5,222 nucleotides of DNA from Lentimicrobiaceae bacterium (GTDB lineage Bacteria; Bacteroidota; Bacteroidia; Bacteroidales; Lentimicrobiaceae): assembly GCA_028697695.1 (NCBI GenBank), contig JAQVEI010000201.1, forward strand, positions 1 to 5,222. Direction: 5' to 3'. A program made the translations under genes and the position numbers. Position 1 is the first letter of the stretch; every line of letters begins with the position of its first letter. Shown in pieces: positions 1 to 5,222 of this stretch. The notes under the pieces were generated by a model. The model saw nothing but the letters and a program-made list of their open reading frames with translations. It was not told the DNA's origin and made no database searches.

Positions 1-837
1 CTCGAGTTGCTTGATTAGAAAAGTAAGTTGCAGGTTTTTGGGAATTTGATCAAGCACAGAAATTTGATTTTTGAGCTGTTCAGATGATGCTGATAACAAA
101 TCGAAATCATTTCTTCTGAGCATCAAAACCGTTGCATCATCCTTAAAGTTGAAATCTAACGCACTGAATGTTTTATCGAACCCTTTTTGAAGGTCTTCAT
201 ATTTTGTACAATTTTTAATCAGTAATGCTATAGCATCATGATTGCATCCGTAAAAACCATCAGAAGAGAGCATTAGCATGTCAGCAGAAGAACATTCGTG
301 GGATTCAATTTTAATATGACTGTTACCAATGCCCAGTGAATTTGTTATGAGCGATTTTGCGACGGTGCCTTCAGAGAAGAAAGTAACCTTCCCACTTTTG
401 TCTCTAACAACGGATTCTTCTGCTTCGTCTTTGGTGATTTGAATTATTTCGTTGCTTTGTGTATAAATATATAATCTGGTGTCACCAAGGTTGACAAAAT
501 AAAAATAATCTTTGTCGACAGGCCAAATTACTGCAACGAAGCAAGCTAAAAGTCCCTGACATTTACCTTTCATTTCTGATAGGTGTATATCAATATCGGC
601 AAGTGAGTCGGTCATAAAAACATCAATGGGTGAATCGGGTTTAAGGGCAGCCTTACATTTTTCTATAAACAAATTGCAACTCAGTTTTGATGCTTCATAA
701 TCGCAAGGGCGTGAACCGACACCATCGGCCAATGTTAATATTTCGAAACCATTAACAGAGGCGAATTCAAAATAGTCGCCATTGAATTTTTTATTTTGGT
801 TTTTGTTAGTTTTTCCGGCGATGGCGTATTTTTTCAT
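1..837 (-). CDS. PP2C-family Ser/Thr protein phosphatase (partial, C-terminus beyond left edge)
   Basis: This is a metal-dependent PP2C-type phosphatase, predicted to be cytoplasmic and to remove phosphate from Ser/Thr residues. The frame is open from ATG at 837 to base 1 (279 residues visible, no stop). The PP2C motifs appear in order: NGDYF (residues 19-23, at the place of the usual NED/NQD), ADGVGS (37-42), NLGDTRLY (116-123), SSDG (191-194) and KDDATV (232-237). The metal-binding aspartates D21, D38, D119, D193 and D233/D234 are therefore present. The ADGVGS-RPCDYEAS block is typical of the PP2C_2 subgroup (family knowledge). The start is chosen because the N-terminal MKKYAIAGKTN strand fits the family and no better ATG lies upstream. 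No signal peptide or membrane segment is visible. It lies 39 bases after the stop of the small protein gene at 877-1209, so the two are probably co-transcribed. A partner kinase would have to be outside the window. About 40 residues follow the last motif, so only a short tail or an extra domain is missing. Confidence 0.9.
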   Translation of the reverse strand, partial: MKKYAIAGKTNKNQNKKFNGDYFEFASVNGFEILTLADGVGSRPCDYEASKLSCNLFIEKCKAALKPDSPIDVFMTDSLADIDIHLSEMKGKCQGLLACFVAVIWPVDKDYFYFVNLGDTRLYIYTQSNEIIQITKDEAEESVVRDKSGKVTFFSEGTVAKSLITNSLGIGNSHIKIESHECSSADMLMLSSDGFYGCNHDAIALLIKNCTKYEDLQKGFDKTFSALDFNFKDDATVLMLRRNDFDLLSASSEQLKNQISVLDQIPKNLQLTFLIKQLE

Positions 838-876
838 GGGTTGGTGTGTTCTGCGTAATAAATATTATGATCCTGT

Positions 877-1209
877 TTATCTGGCTTTGATCCCAATAAC
901 TGCATGCAGCATACAAGCGAAATCGCCTATATCCTTTCTGTTGTTTCCTAGTTTTAATCTCCACTCAGCATTTTCGCCAATTTTGATCATATTCCGGCTA
1001 AGAATATTACAGGCATCTATAAATGCATCATGCGCGCGGGTTCGTTCGGCATCTAATTGAACACGTGATGGTGTATCAGACTGATACCAGTCCACACGCA
1101 AACGAGCGTAGCGAATTGCTTTTTTTATGAAGCTATCTACAAGTCCTTTGTGCCTGGATTCAAGTAGCTGGTTGTAAACTAAAGTGATTTCGTTAATTGA
1201 TGTCATCAT
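877..1209 (-). CDS. Small DUF3232-like protein of unknown function
   Basis: This encodes a 110-residue, soluble, mostly helical protein with no signal peptide or membrane segment. Its central part (IRYARLRVDW at 32-41, AERTRAHDAFIDACNILSR at 54-72, RKDIGDFACML at 91-101) resembles what I remember of the DUF3232 family. That family has no established function, and the assignment is from memory only. Two adjacent ATG codons (1207-1209 and 1204-1206) are the likely start. The frame is open up to an ATG at 1317, but the 36 extra residues are low-complexity and hydrophobic and do not look like this protein, so I excluded them. The upstream sequence is A/T-rich without a Shine-Dalgarno motif. The gene lies 39 bases ahead of the PP2C phosphatase gene on the same strand, which suggests one operon and possibly a role as regulator or substrate of the phosphatase (inference). 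Confidence 0.72.
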   Translation of the reverse strand: MMTSINEITLVYNQLLESRHKGLVDSFIKKAIRYARLRVDWYQSDTPSRVQLDAERTRAHDAFIDACNILSRNMIKIGENAEWRLKLGNNRKDIGDFACMLHAVIGIKAR

Positions 1210-1321
1210 GGCGCATAAATTTAAAAAAAAATAGCTCAATAGTTTAGATGCAGAGCAGGCCGACATGCTCAATCCAGTTGTTAATATTTTAGGTACTGGC
1301 AGACATATTCTTTGCAATGAT

Positions 1322-1329
1322 CAAAGCTA
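1322..1329 (-). promoter_or_regulatory. Candidate -7 promoter element for the small-protein/PP2C operon
   Basis: The minus strand reads TAGCTTTG, an exact match to the Bacteroidota -7 consensus TAnnTTTG. It lies about 113 bases upstream of the ATG at 1209. No TTTG or TTG box was found at the expected distance further upstream, so the call rests on the -7 motif alone. The element overlaps one arm of an inverted repeat, which would allow a repressor to cover it (inference). Confidence 0.25.
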
Positions 1330-1388
1330 AGTATTCTTTAGAAATGATAGTTTTTTTTAATAAAATTATTTCCAACATGCTTAGCTTT
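1323..1388. repeat. Inverted repeat with 9-base perfect arms
   Basis: AAAGCTAAG at 1323-1331 is the exact reverse complement of CTTAGCTTT at 1380-1388, with 48 bases between the arms. Pairing continues inward weakly: one G-T pair, then two A-T pairs. The arms could be paired operator sites or a chance match in A/T-rich DNA. The left arm overlaps the candidate -7 element. A further TTAGCTTT stands at 3070-3077 in another gap. Confidence 0.4.
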
Positions 1389-1413
1389 CAATTATTTTGA
1401 TACCTGAATTTAC

Positions 1414-1460
1414 CACCTCTAAAATGTTACCAACATCTCAGAAGCATTGGTTGTGAGGTG
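1414..1460 (-). other. Possible imperfect RNA stem
   Basis: CACCTC (1414-1419) pairs with GAGGTG (1455-1460), and inside it ACCAA (1429-1433) pairs with TTGGT (1447-1451), with unequal unpaired stretches between the two helices. No U-tract follows on either strand, so it is not a standard terminator. It could be a structured end of the CAP-gene transcript or a chance fold. Confidence 0.2.
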
Positions 1461-1555
1461 ACATTATTTTGAACATAAACACACACATTTTTGACCGACA
1501 TCTGGCAAAGCAAAAAATCGCAAAATTTATTTACAGGAAAAAATGCAATCCAGCA

Positions 1556-2047
1556 TTAGTTTGACAATAGCATTGTCCAGTATTTCCCAACTCTTGCAAC
1601 GCCAATTTTATGAAACCTTGCATCTAAGATATTTTTACGATGGCCAGGGCTGCGCATCCAAGCTGAAATTATTTCTGATTCGGTATAATCACCTACAGCA
1701 ACATTTTCGCCAGCTGCATTGTGTTTATATCCATATTTTTTAAGACGTTCGCCCGGGTTTGATCCATCTGATCCAAAATGGCCAGACAAATTATTCTGAT
1801 ACATATCCATACAATGAACAGAAGCGATATGAGCAAGTTCCGTATTCCAAACAAGAGGCTCAGGAGTTTCTGATTCGCAAGTATAACTCTTAATTCCAGA
1901 TCTTCTGAATTCGTTAACCAGTTTCACTATTAATTCCCGATCAACTTCGGTGACGATATTATTTTCATCTATTTCACTTTGAAACTGAGAAACAGGTTGC
2001 TGAAACAATGATAAAAGACCTAAGATAACAGAAAAATATAGTTTCAT
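1556..2047 (-). CDS. Secreted CAP/SCP-domain protein (YkwD-like)
   Basis: This is a 163-residue exported protein consisting of a signal peptide and one CAP (SCP/PR-1) domain. A hydrophobic leader spans about residues 2-19 (FSVILGLLSLF core), with cleavage probably near residue 20. The CAP motifs are LVNEFRRS (43-50), LVWNTELAHIASVHC (65-79), SGHF (88-91), NPGERLKKYGY (97-107), GENVAVG (113-119), AWMRSPGHRKNIL (129-141) and IGVAR...YWTMLL. The conserved His/Glu cavity residues are probably H90, E114, E123 or E125, and H136. Cysteines C57 and C79 may form a disulfide. The length fits a single-domain bacterial member. The biochemical role of bacterial CAP proteins is largely unsettled, so I give only the fold and the location outside the cytoplasm. 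The gene starts 173 bases after the stop of another exported-protein gene on the same strand. A palindrome stands 9 bases ahead of the ATG. There is no Shine-Dalgarno motif. Confidence 0.9.
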   Translation of the reverse strand: MKLYFSVILGLLSLFQQPVSQFQSEIDENNIVTEVDRELIVKLVNEFRRSGIKSYTCESETPEPLVWNTELAHIASVHCMDMYQNNLSGHFGSDGSNPGERLKKYGYKHNAAGENVAVGDYTESEIISAWMRSPGHRKNILDARFHKIGVARVGKYWTMLLSN

Positions 2048-2055
2048 ATTTTCAG

Positions 2056-2069
2056 TTGTTAAATAACAA
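2056..2069. promoter_or_regulatory. Palindrome next to the CAP gene start
   Basis: TTGTTA and TAACAA form perfect 6-base arms separated by AA, ending 9 bases upstream of the CAP gene ATG (2047). A second loose symmetry (CAATATTATTG) directly follows it on the plus strand. It could be an operator or an A/U-rich hairpin near the ribosome landing site. A chance palindrome cannot be excluded in such A/T-rich sequence. Confidence 0.3.
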
Positions 2070-2220
2070 TATTATTGCGGTACTGAGAGAAAAAGAGGTC
2101 GTAAAAAATTGATAGATTGATGCATATTTATGATAACTTTGTGAAGTAAAGCATATAAAATTAATGAAAAGAAGGTCTTTGAGCAAAGTTTTGATAGTAA
2201 TTTCCAAACTTCCATACAAA

Positions 2221-2931
2221 TTAATCACGCACGGGAACAAATACGGTTACGAATAATCCGTCAGTGTCGGTAATCCAATTTGTTATCCAGGCTTCACAGT
2301 TGTTAGACTGTTGACAAGTTGGATCAAACATATTGTATCCGACATAAAAATTCCTCCAATAATCCATTCCAAACTGCACGGCCGTGGCACCTTCAATTTT
2401 CAAATTACATTTAATGACGTAAACAGCGTTTTGCTTATACGATAGACGTGGAGCCCACCAATGCACAATGTTGTCTGGAGTTTGGGACATATCGATTTGA
2501 AGAAAACCATTCTGAGCTCTCATGTTGAATGCCTTAGCATGATAATCATCACAGTCCGGATCAAACCATTTTGGGTAGCGGCAATACAGACCAGCTTCAT
2601 TTATAGAAAAGTATTTAGGTGATATGTAGTCATAATCCTCAGTAAAGACAATTGTACTATCTCCATTATGCACTTCAATCACCTGCCAATAGTCGATTGT
2701 AATTACTGCTTTGATATTTTGAGACTGACCTGGAACCATTGTTGCTGCCTGTGCCCAAATTGCTACTGTATGGAACCAGGGTAAAGGTGCATCGCGACGG
2801 ATGATTTCTTTTTTCCATATTGCACCATGAGGAATTTGAGGAGAATCGGGCTCAATAATTTCGATAGCCTGACAAGCATAATGTGAAATTGCTATTGCTA
2901 AAACAATTGTAAATAAAAATGGTGTTTTCAT
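2221..2931 (-). CDS. Tryptophan-rich secreted protein, unknown family
   Basis: I do not recognise this family. It is a 236-residue protein from the ATG at 2931, where a typical signal peptide begins (MKTPFLFTIVLAIAISHYAC, with probable cleavage after CQA at residues 20-22). An ATG 30 bases upstream would add ten charged residues ahead of the leader and is less likely. The residues before C20 (HYA) make a poor lipobox, so I favour a soluble exported protein over a lipoprotein. The mature part has ten tryptophans, many tyrosines and alternating hydrophobic segments that suggest a beta-sandwich. The motif FDPxC occurs twice: FDPDC at 123-127 and FDPTC at 202-206. The six cysteines are C20, C117, C127, C175, C206 and C212; C117/C127 and C206/C212 are close enough to pair. 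The aromatic content would suit carbohydrate binding, but this is only a guess. It is followed on the same strand by the CAP-domain gene. Confidence 0.8.
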   Translation of the reverse strand: MKTPFLFTIVLAIAISHYACQAIEIIEPDSPQIPHGAIWKKEIIRRDAPLPWFHTVAIWAQAATMVPGQSQNIKAVITIDYWQVIEVHNGDSTIVFTEDYDYISPKYFSINEAGLYCRYPKWFDPDCDDYHAKAFNMRAQNGFLQIDMSQTPDNIVHWWAPRLSYKQNAVYVIKCNLKIEGATAVQFGMDYWRNFYVGYNMFDPTCQQSNNCEAWITNWITDTDGLFVTVFVPVRD

Positions 2932-2977
2932 CTTTCTAAAATTTCTGGTTATTGGATGCAAGAAATAGAAGTGTTAG

Positions 2978-3007
2978 TATTCCCGGGTATTCCATTTATA
3001 AATATGG
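2978..3007. promoter_or_regulatory. Tandem TATTCC repeat and adjoining imperfect palindrome
   Basis: TATTCC occurs at 2978-2983 and again at 2988-2993, exactly 10 bases apart (one DNA turn). It is followed by an imperfect 16-base palindrome with CCAT/ATGG ends (2992-3007; six of eight pairs match). The block lies 47-76 bases upstream of the ATG of the tryptophan-rich protein gene, where a regulator or promoter would be expected. No match to TAnnTTTG was found nearby, so the link to that gene is by position only. Confidence 0.25.
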
Positions 3008-3132
3008 TTTTAGTTTATGCTTTATCAGGGAATTGGTTTAAGCAAAATGGTGTGAAGATGGCGTTGTAGTTAGCTTTAAAAATTGACAAATGATTTGAGA
3101 GACTTTAGTGAGGATTAGTTGGTATAGTCATA

Positions 3133-3180
3133 GAGCTGGGGACAGATTGGTCGACGCAGACATAGACTCCGAGCGATGGG
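3133..3180. other. GC-rich intergenic island of unknown nature
   Basis: By hand count 29 of these 48 bases are G or C (60%), against clearly A/T-rich sequence on both sides. No credible gene covers it. It contains a GTCGAC site and runs such as TGGGG and GATGGG. It lies 24 bases beyond the stop of the metallopeptidase gene, between the restriction block and the exported-protein block. It is not a recognisable tRNA, and no strong hairpin was seen. It has the look of a dispersed intergenic repeat or a remnant of a mobile element, but no second copy exists in this window. Confidence 0.35.
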
Positions 3181-3203
3181 TTAGGTGAATTCCATCATGT
3201 TTA

Positions 3204-3878
3204 CTAAAAATCAACCTCAAGAACACTACCGTGTTTTTTTAGCCAATTTTTTGCTTTTTGGTAGTTTGGCACTTGAATAGAAAGTATATTCCAGAATCTT
3301 GGTGTGTGGTTGTTTTCTAATAAGTGAACTAATTCGTGGGCAACCAAATATTCCAGCACATACATTGGGGCTTTGATGATTCGCCAATTGAAAATAATGT
3401 TGTTGGCAGGTGTGCATGAACCCCATCTGTATTTCATTTCGGAGGTCTTAAACTGATTGTATTGAACACCTAAACTCTTTGCGTATTTGGTGGCTAAGGG
3501 TTCGATTTTTATCAAGGCTTGTTTCAAATACCATTTCTTGAACAATTCGTTGGCTTTGGGTTGATTGGCTTTTGAAATTTTGAAGCGTTGGTCAAACTGA
3601 ATGTCTTCAAATTCTTCATCAACCACCAACAATTGATAGTTTTTACCCAAATACATTAGTGTTTCGCCACTTACAAATTCTTTGCTGTCCCCTACCAGTG
3701 GATATTTCTGAGTATGGTTGAGTTTCTCTTTTATCCATTGTCTTTTTGACTGAACGATTTTATCAATTTTTTCGGCGGTGAGGTAATGTGGAGCACGGAC
3801 AATAATACTCCTGTCCCTTTCAACAGAAATGTTGAGGGTTTTGCGGTTGGAATATTTAATTTGATACTCTATTATCAT
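3204..3878 (-). CDS. YgjP/DUF45-type zinc metallopeptidase, coupled to hsdR
   Basis: This 224-residue protein belongs to the YgjP-like metallopeptidase family (DUF45, related to M48 and SprT proteins). The active site is HELVH at 181-185: H181 and H185 bind zinc, E182 is the catalytic base, and H191 in NNHTPRFW is the likely third ligand. The family marker RWGSC is at 151-155. The N-terminal half (IEYQIKYSNRKTLNISV, then VRAPHYLT) is the usual beta-rich region. It is complete, of normal length and lacks a signal peptide, so it should act in the cytoplasm. Its ATG shares one base with the stop of the upstream hsdR gene (TAATG), implying translation coupled to HsdR. Genes of this family are often found next to type I restriction genes (family knowledge), but the substrate is not established. 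Turnover of HsdR is one attractive guess. The stop is TAG, and no terminator is evident downstream. Confidence 0.93.
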   Translation of the reverse strand: MIIEYQIKYSNRKTLNISVERDRSIIVRAPHYLTAEKIDKIVQSKRQWIKEKLNHTQKYPLVGDSKEFVSGETLMYLGKNYQLLVVDEEFEDIQFDQRFKISKANQPKANELFKKWYLKQALIKIEPLATKYAKSLGVQYNQFKTSEMKYRWGSCTPANNIIFNWRIIKAPMYVLEYLVAHELVHLLENNHTPRFWNILSIQVPNYQKAKNWLKKHGSVLEVDF

Positions 3879-5222
3879 TACTCGTTCACAATTTTGAAAT
3901 GATTGGTTTTTGCCAGTTCCATTATTCTTGAAATGATTTCATTTCGCTTGATGATGATATTCGGCAAGTCTTTGAATTCAGGCGATAATAATATCTTCTG
4001 CAATTCAGCTTTTAATTTTAGTTGTGCTGGGGTAGCATCCCAAAAACCCGTTAGTTTTATTTCGGTAGCAACCAAGTTGAAGATGTGCTGTGTCAGGTTC
4101 ACATTTCGAGCAATTTCATCTTCGGTTAGATCCCGATTGTCAAACAACTCGGCTTTGAAAATGCGGAAGAATGGCATTTGCTTTTTGCGGTCTAAGCCAT
4201 AGGTTTCTTCCTTTTCCCGATTCCTTATTTTCTCCCGTAGCTTTTCTAATTCTTCATAAATCAGCTTCCAGTTTCCTTTGAAGTTTTTTAGAATTTCTTC
4301 CAAGGCTTGGGCAAAGGATGCAAACAATTCCGGGTCTTCGTCAATGTTCAAATTAATGAAGTGACGAATGGCGTGTTCTACTTCGGCTGCTTTGGTCTTT
4401 TCCCGTTTTTTGGTGGCGACTACTTTATTGAAAAAGTCATCTGCAATGATGGAAATGGGAGCTACTTGCTGTTCAATCCCTTTGGAGATTAAATACTCGT
4501 CCGCAATGGCTCTCAGTTTGGGCGGTATGCCTTTCATACTGAATCTGCCATCACGGAAATGCTTGTTTGCCAAGGCATTGATTTCCGTAAAGGCTTTCCA
4601 GTCATTGAAAAACTCCAGTGCTTCTTTGCGTGGCAATACGGTATTGAAACAGCTCGTCAGTGTGTTATATAGTTTGATGTATTCAAAGCGGATGTCTTCG
4701 TCATAAAACACGTCAAAGAAGGCGTCCGAATCCGAAAGGTCTTCCAGTCCATATACCTTCAAGAAGTCCCAAATATCTTGATGGGCTTTTATCAAATCGT
4801 TCAGTTCGGCATCATCATCCGAAATACAATCCACAATTTCCTGCAATTCTTTCTCGGCATATACATCCAAAGCCCTTTTGAGGTGATGACCTACGCCTAC
4901 ATAATCCACAACAAAACCTTTATCCTTGCCTACGGGACCAACACGGTTTACCCTGGCTATGGTTTGCAACAAGTTGTGTGCAACAACAACCCTGTCCAAA
5001 TACATTACTTGCTCAATGGGAGCATCAAAGCCTGTGAGCAGCATATTGTTTACGATTATAATACCAACATTGCCGTTCAGGCTTTTGTCTTCTTCGTCTG
5101 ACTTGTCAAAAGGAAGTTTAAAGCGTTTGATGCTCTTTTTATGATAATCGCCATTGGTATAAGCTTTTATTTCAAGTTCGTCATTGTGGCTGCCCGAAAT
5201 TACTACTGCGGTTTCCAGTAGT
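3878..5222 (-). CDS. hsdR: Type I restriction enzyme R subunit, C-terminal part (N-terminus beyond right edge)
   Basis: HsdR is the motor and nuclease subunit of type I restriction enzymes, translocating DNA with ATP and cutting it when unmodified. The window holds 447 codons plus the stop; the frame stays open to base 5222, so the methionine at 5044 is internal. Visible are the end of the second RecA-like domain, with SF2 helicase motif V (LLTGFDAP at about 5018-5041) and motif VI (QTIARVNR at 4943-4966, with its arginine fingers), followed by VVDYVG. The charged helical C-terminal region (ALEEILKNF, LEKLREKIRNREKEE, ARNVNLTQHIFNLV) is what normally docks on the methylase/specificity subunits. 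The nuclease domain, Walker A and DEAD-type box must lie outside the window. No frameshift or stop interrupts the visible part. The stop overlaps the metallopeptidase start by one base. hsdM and hsdS are not visible and are expected to the right. Confidence 0.93.
   Translation of the reverse strand, partial: LLETAVVISGSHNDELEIKAYTNGDYHKKSIKRFKLPFDKSDEEDKSLNGNVGIIIVNNMLLTGFDAPIEQVMYLDRVVVAHNLLQTIARVNRVGPVGKDKGFVVDYVGVGHHLKRALDVYAEKELQEIVDCISDDDAELNDLIKAHQDIWDFLKVYGLEDLSDSDAFFDVFYDEDIRFEYIKLYNTLTSCFNTVLPRKEALEFFNDWKAFTEINALANKHFRDGRFSMKGIPPKLRAIADEYLISKGIEQQVAPISIIADDFFNKVVATKKREKTKAAEVEHAIRHFINLNIDEDPELFASFAQALEEILKNFKGNWKLIYEELEKLREKIRNREKEETYGLDRKKQMPFFRIFKAELFDNRDLTEDEIARNVNLTQHIFNLVATEIKLTGFWDATPAQLKLKAELQKILLSPEFKDLPNIIIKRNEIISRIMELAKTNHFKIVNE

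Larger units (their letters stand above)
1210..1555. other. Intergenic gap without a convincing gene
   Basis: These 346 bases separate the stop of the CAP-domain gene from the start of the small DUF3232-like gene, both on the minus strand. I see no convincing coding sequence on either strand. The region is strongly A/T-rich and contains T and A runs (for example 1351-1358). It holds a 9-base inverted repeat (1323-1331 with 1380-1388), a match to the Bacteroidota -7 element (1322-1329) and an imperfect stem (1414-1460). The promoter of the small-protein/phosphatase pair most likely lies here. I found no clear rho-independent terminator for the CAP gene. Confidence 0.7.

Noticed and set aside
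1..6. XhoI site (CTCGAG) exactly at the window start
   Set aside because: It could hint at a cloned fragment end, but the bases continue the phosphatase reading frame and one site is no evidence.
782..1060. 92-codon plus-strand open frame
   Set aside because: It lies antisense to the phosphatase start and the small DUF3232-like gene. Those have clear protein signatures, while this translation does not resemble a protein family.
1210..1317. N-terminal extension of the small DUF3232-like protein from the ATG at 1317
   Set aside because: The extra 36 residues are hydrophobic and cysteine-rich, unlike the helical body. They come from A/T-rich DNA that also holds the likely 5' leader, and the double ATG at 1204-1209 is a more natural start.
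2134..2141. Plus-strand TAACTTTG matching the Bacteroidota -7 consensus
   Set aside because: No plus-strand gene follows and no well-spaced upstream box is present.
2174..2185. CTTTGAGCAAAG hairpin between the two exported-protein genes
   Set aside because: The usable stem is only four or five pairs and no U-tract follows directly on the minus strand, so it is not a credible terminator.
2052..2240. 62-codon minus-strand open frame between the two exported-protein genes
   Set aside because: It is a Phe/Leu/Ile/Ser-rich translation of A/T-rich DNA, overlaps the end of the W-rich protein gene and has no recognisable motif.
3110..3203. Possible tRNA or attachment-site tRNA fragment in the GC-rich island
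   Set aside because: No cloverleaf, no T-loop GGTTCNANNCC match and no CCA-type end could be found.
3226..3426. 66-codon minus-strand frame inside the metallopeptidase gene
   Set aside because: It is an alternate frame of a gene whose HELVH and RWGSC motifs are intact in the accepted frame.
3903..5144. Several plus-strand open frames opposite hsdR
   Set aside because: They are antisense shadows of a gene with clear helicase motifs and none resembles a known protein.

Overview
The window looks like AT-rich chromosomal DNA from a bacterium, most likely of the Bacteroidota. The evidence is indirect: none of the start codons has a clear Shine-Dalgarno sequence (upstream regions are A/T-rich), one perfect match to the Bacteroidota -7 element TAnnTTTG lies ahead of a gene, and small secreted orphan proteins are mixed with accessory genes. 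No rRNA, tRNA, transposase, integrase or CRISPR array was seen. Every gene I accept is on the minus strand, so transcription runs from right to left. Genes at both edges are cut by the window.

Right part (3204-5222): the C-terminal part of a type I restriction enzyme R subunit (HsdR, N-terminus beyond the right edge), followed with a 1-base TAATG overlap by a YgjP/DUF45-type zinc metallopeptidase. These two form a translationally coupled restriction-associated pair. The 3' flank (2932-3203) is non-coding and contains a 48-base GC-rich island (3133-3180) unlike its surroundings.

Middle (1556-2931): two genes for exported proteins. The first is a tryptophan-rich secreted protein of unknown family with a duplicated FDPxC motif. 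The second is a small CAP/SCP-domain (YkwD-like) protein. Short repeats lie just upstream of both genes and may be regulatory.

Left part (1-1209): a small protein resembling the DUF3232 family, then, 39 bases downstream, a PP2C-type Ser/Thr phosphatase that runs off the left edge. These two probably form an operon. The 346-base gap at 1210-1555 holds a putative promoter element overlapping an inverted repeat, plus a possible imperfect stem, but no convincing gene.

Taken together this is an accessory region: a restriction module, an exported-protein pair and a phosphatase signalling pair. Nothing in the window proves that the three blocks work together. No undescribed system can be claimed. 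The least explained items are the HsdR-YgjP coupling, the phosphatase plus small-protein pair, and the W-rich exported protein.
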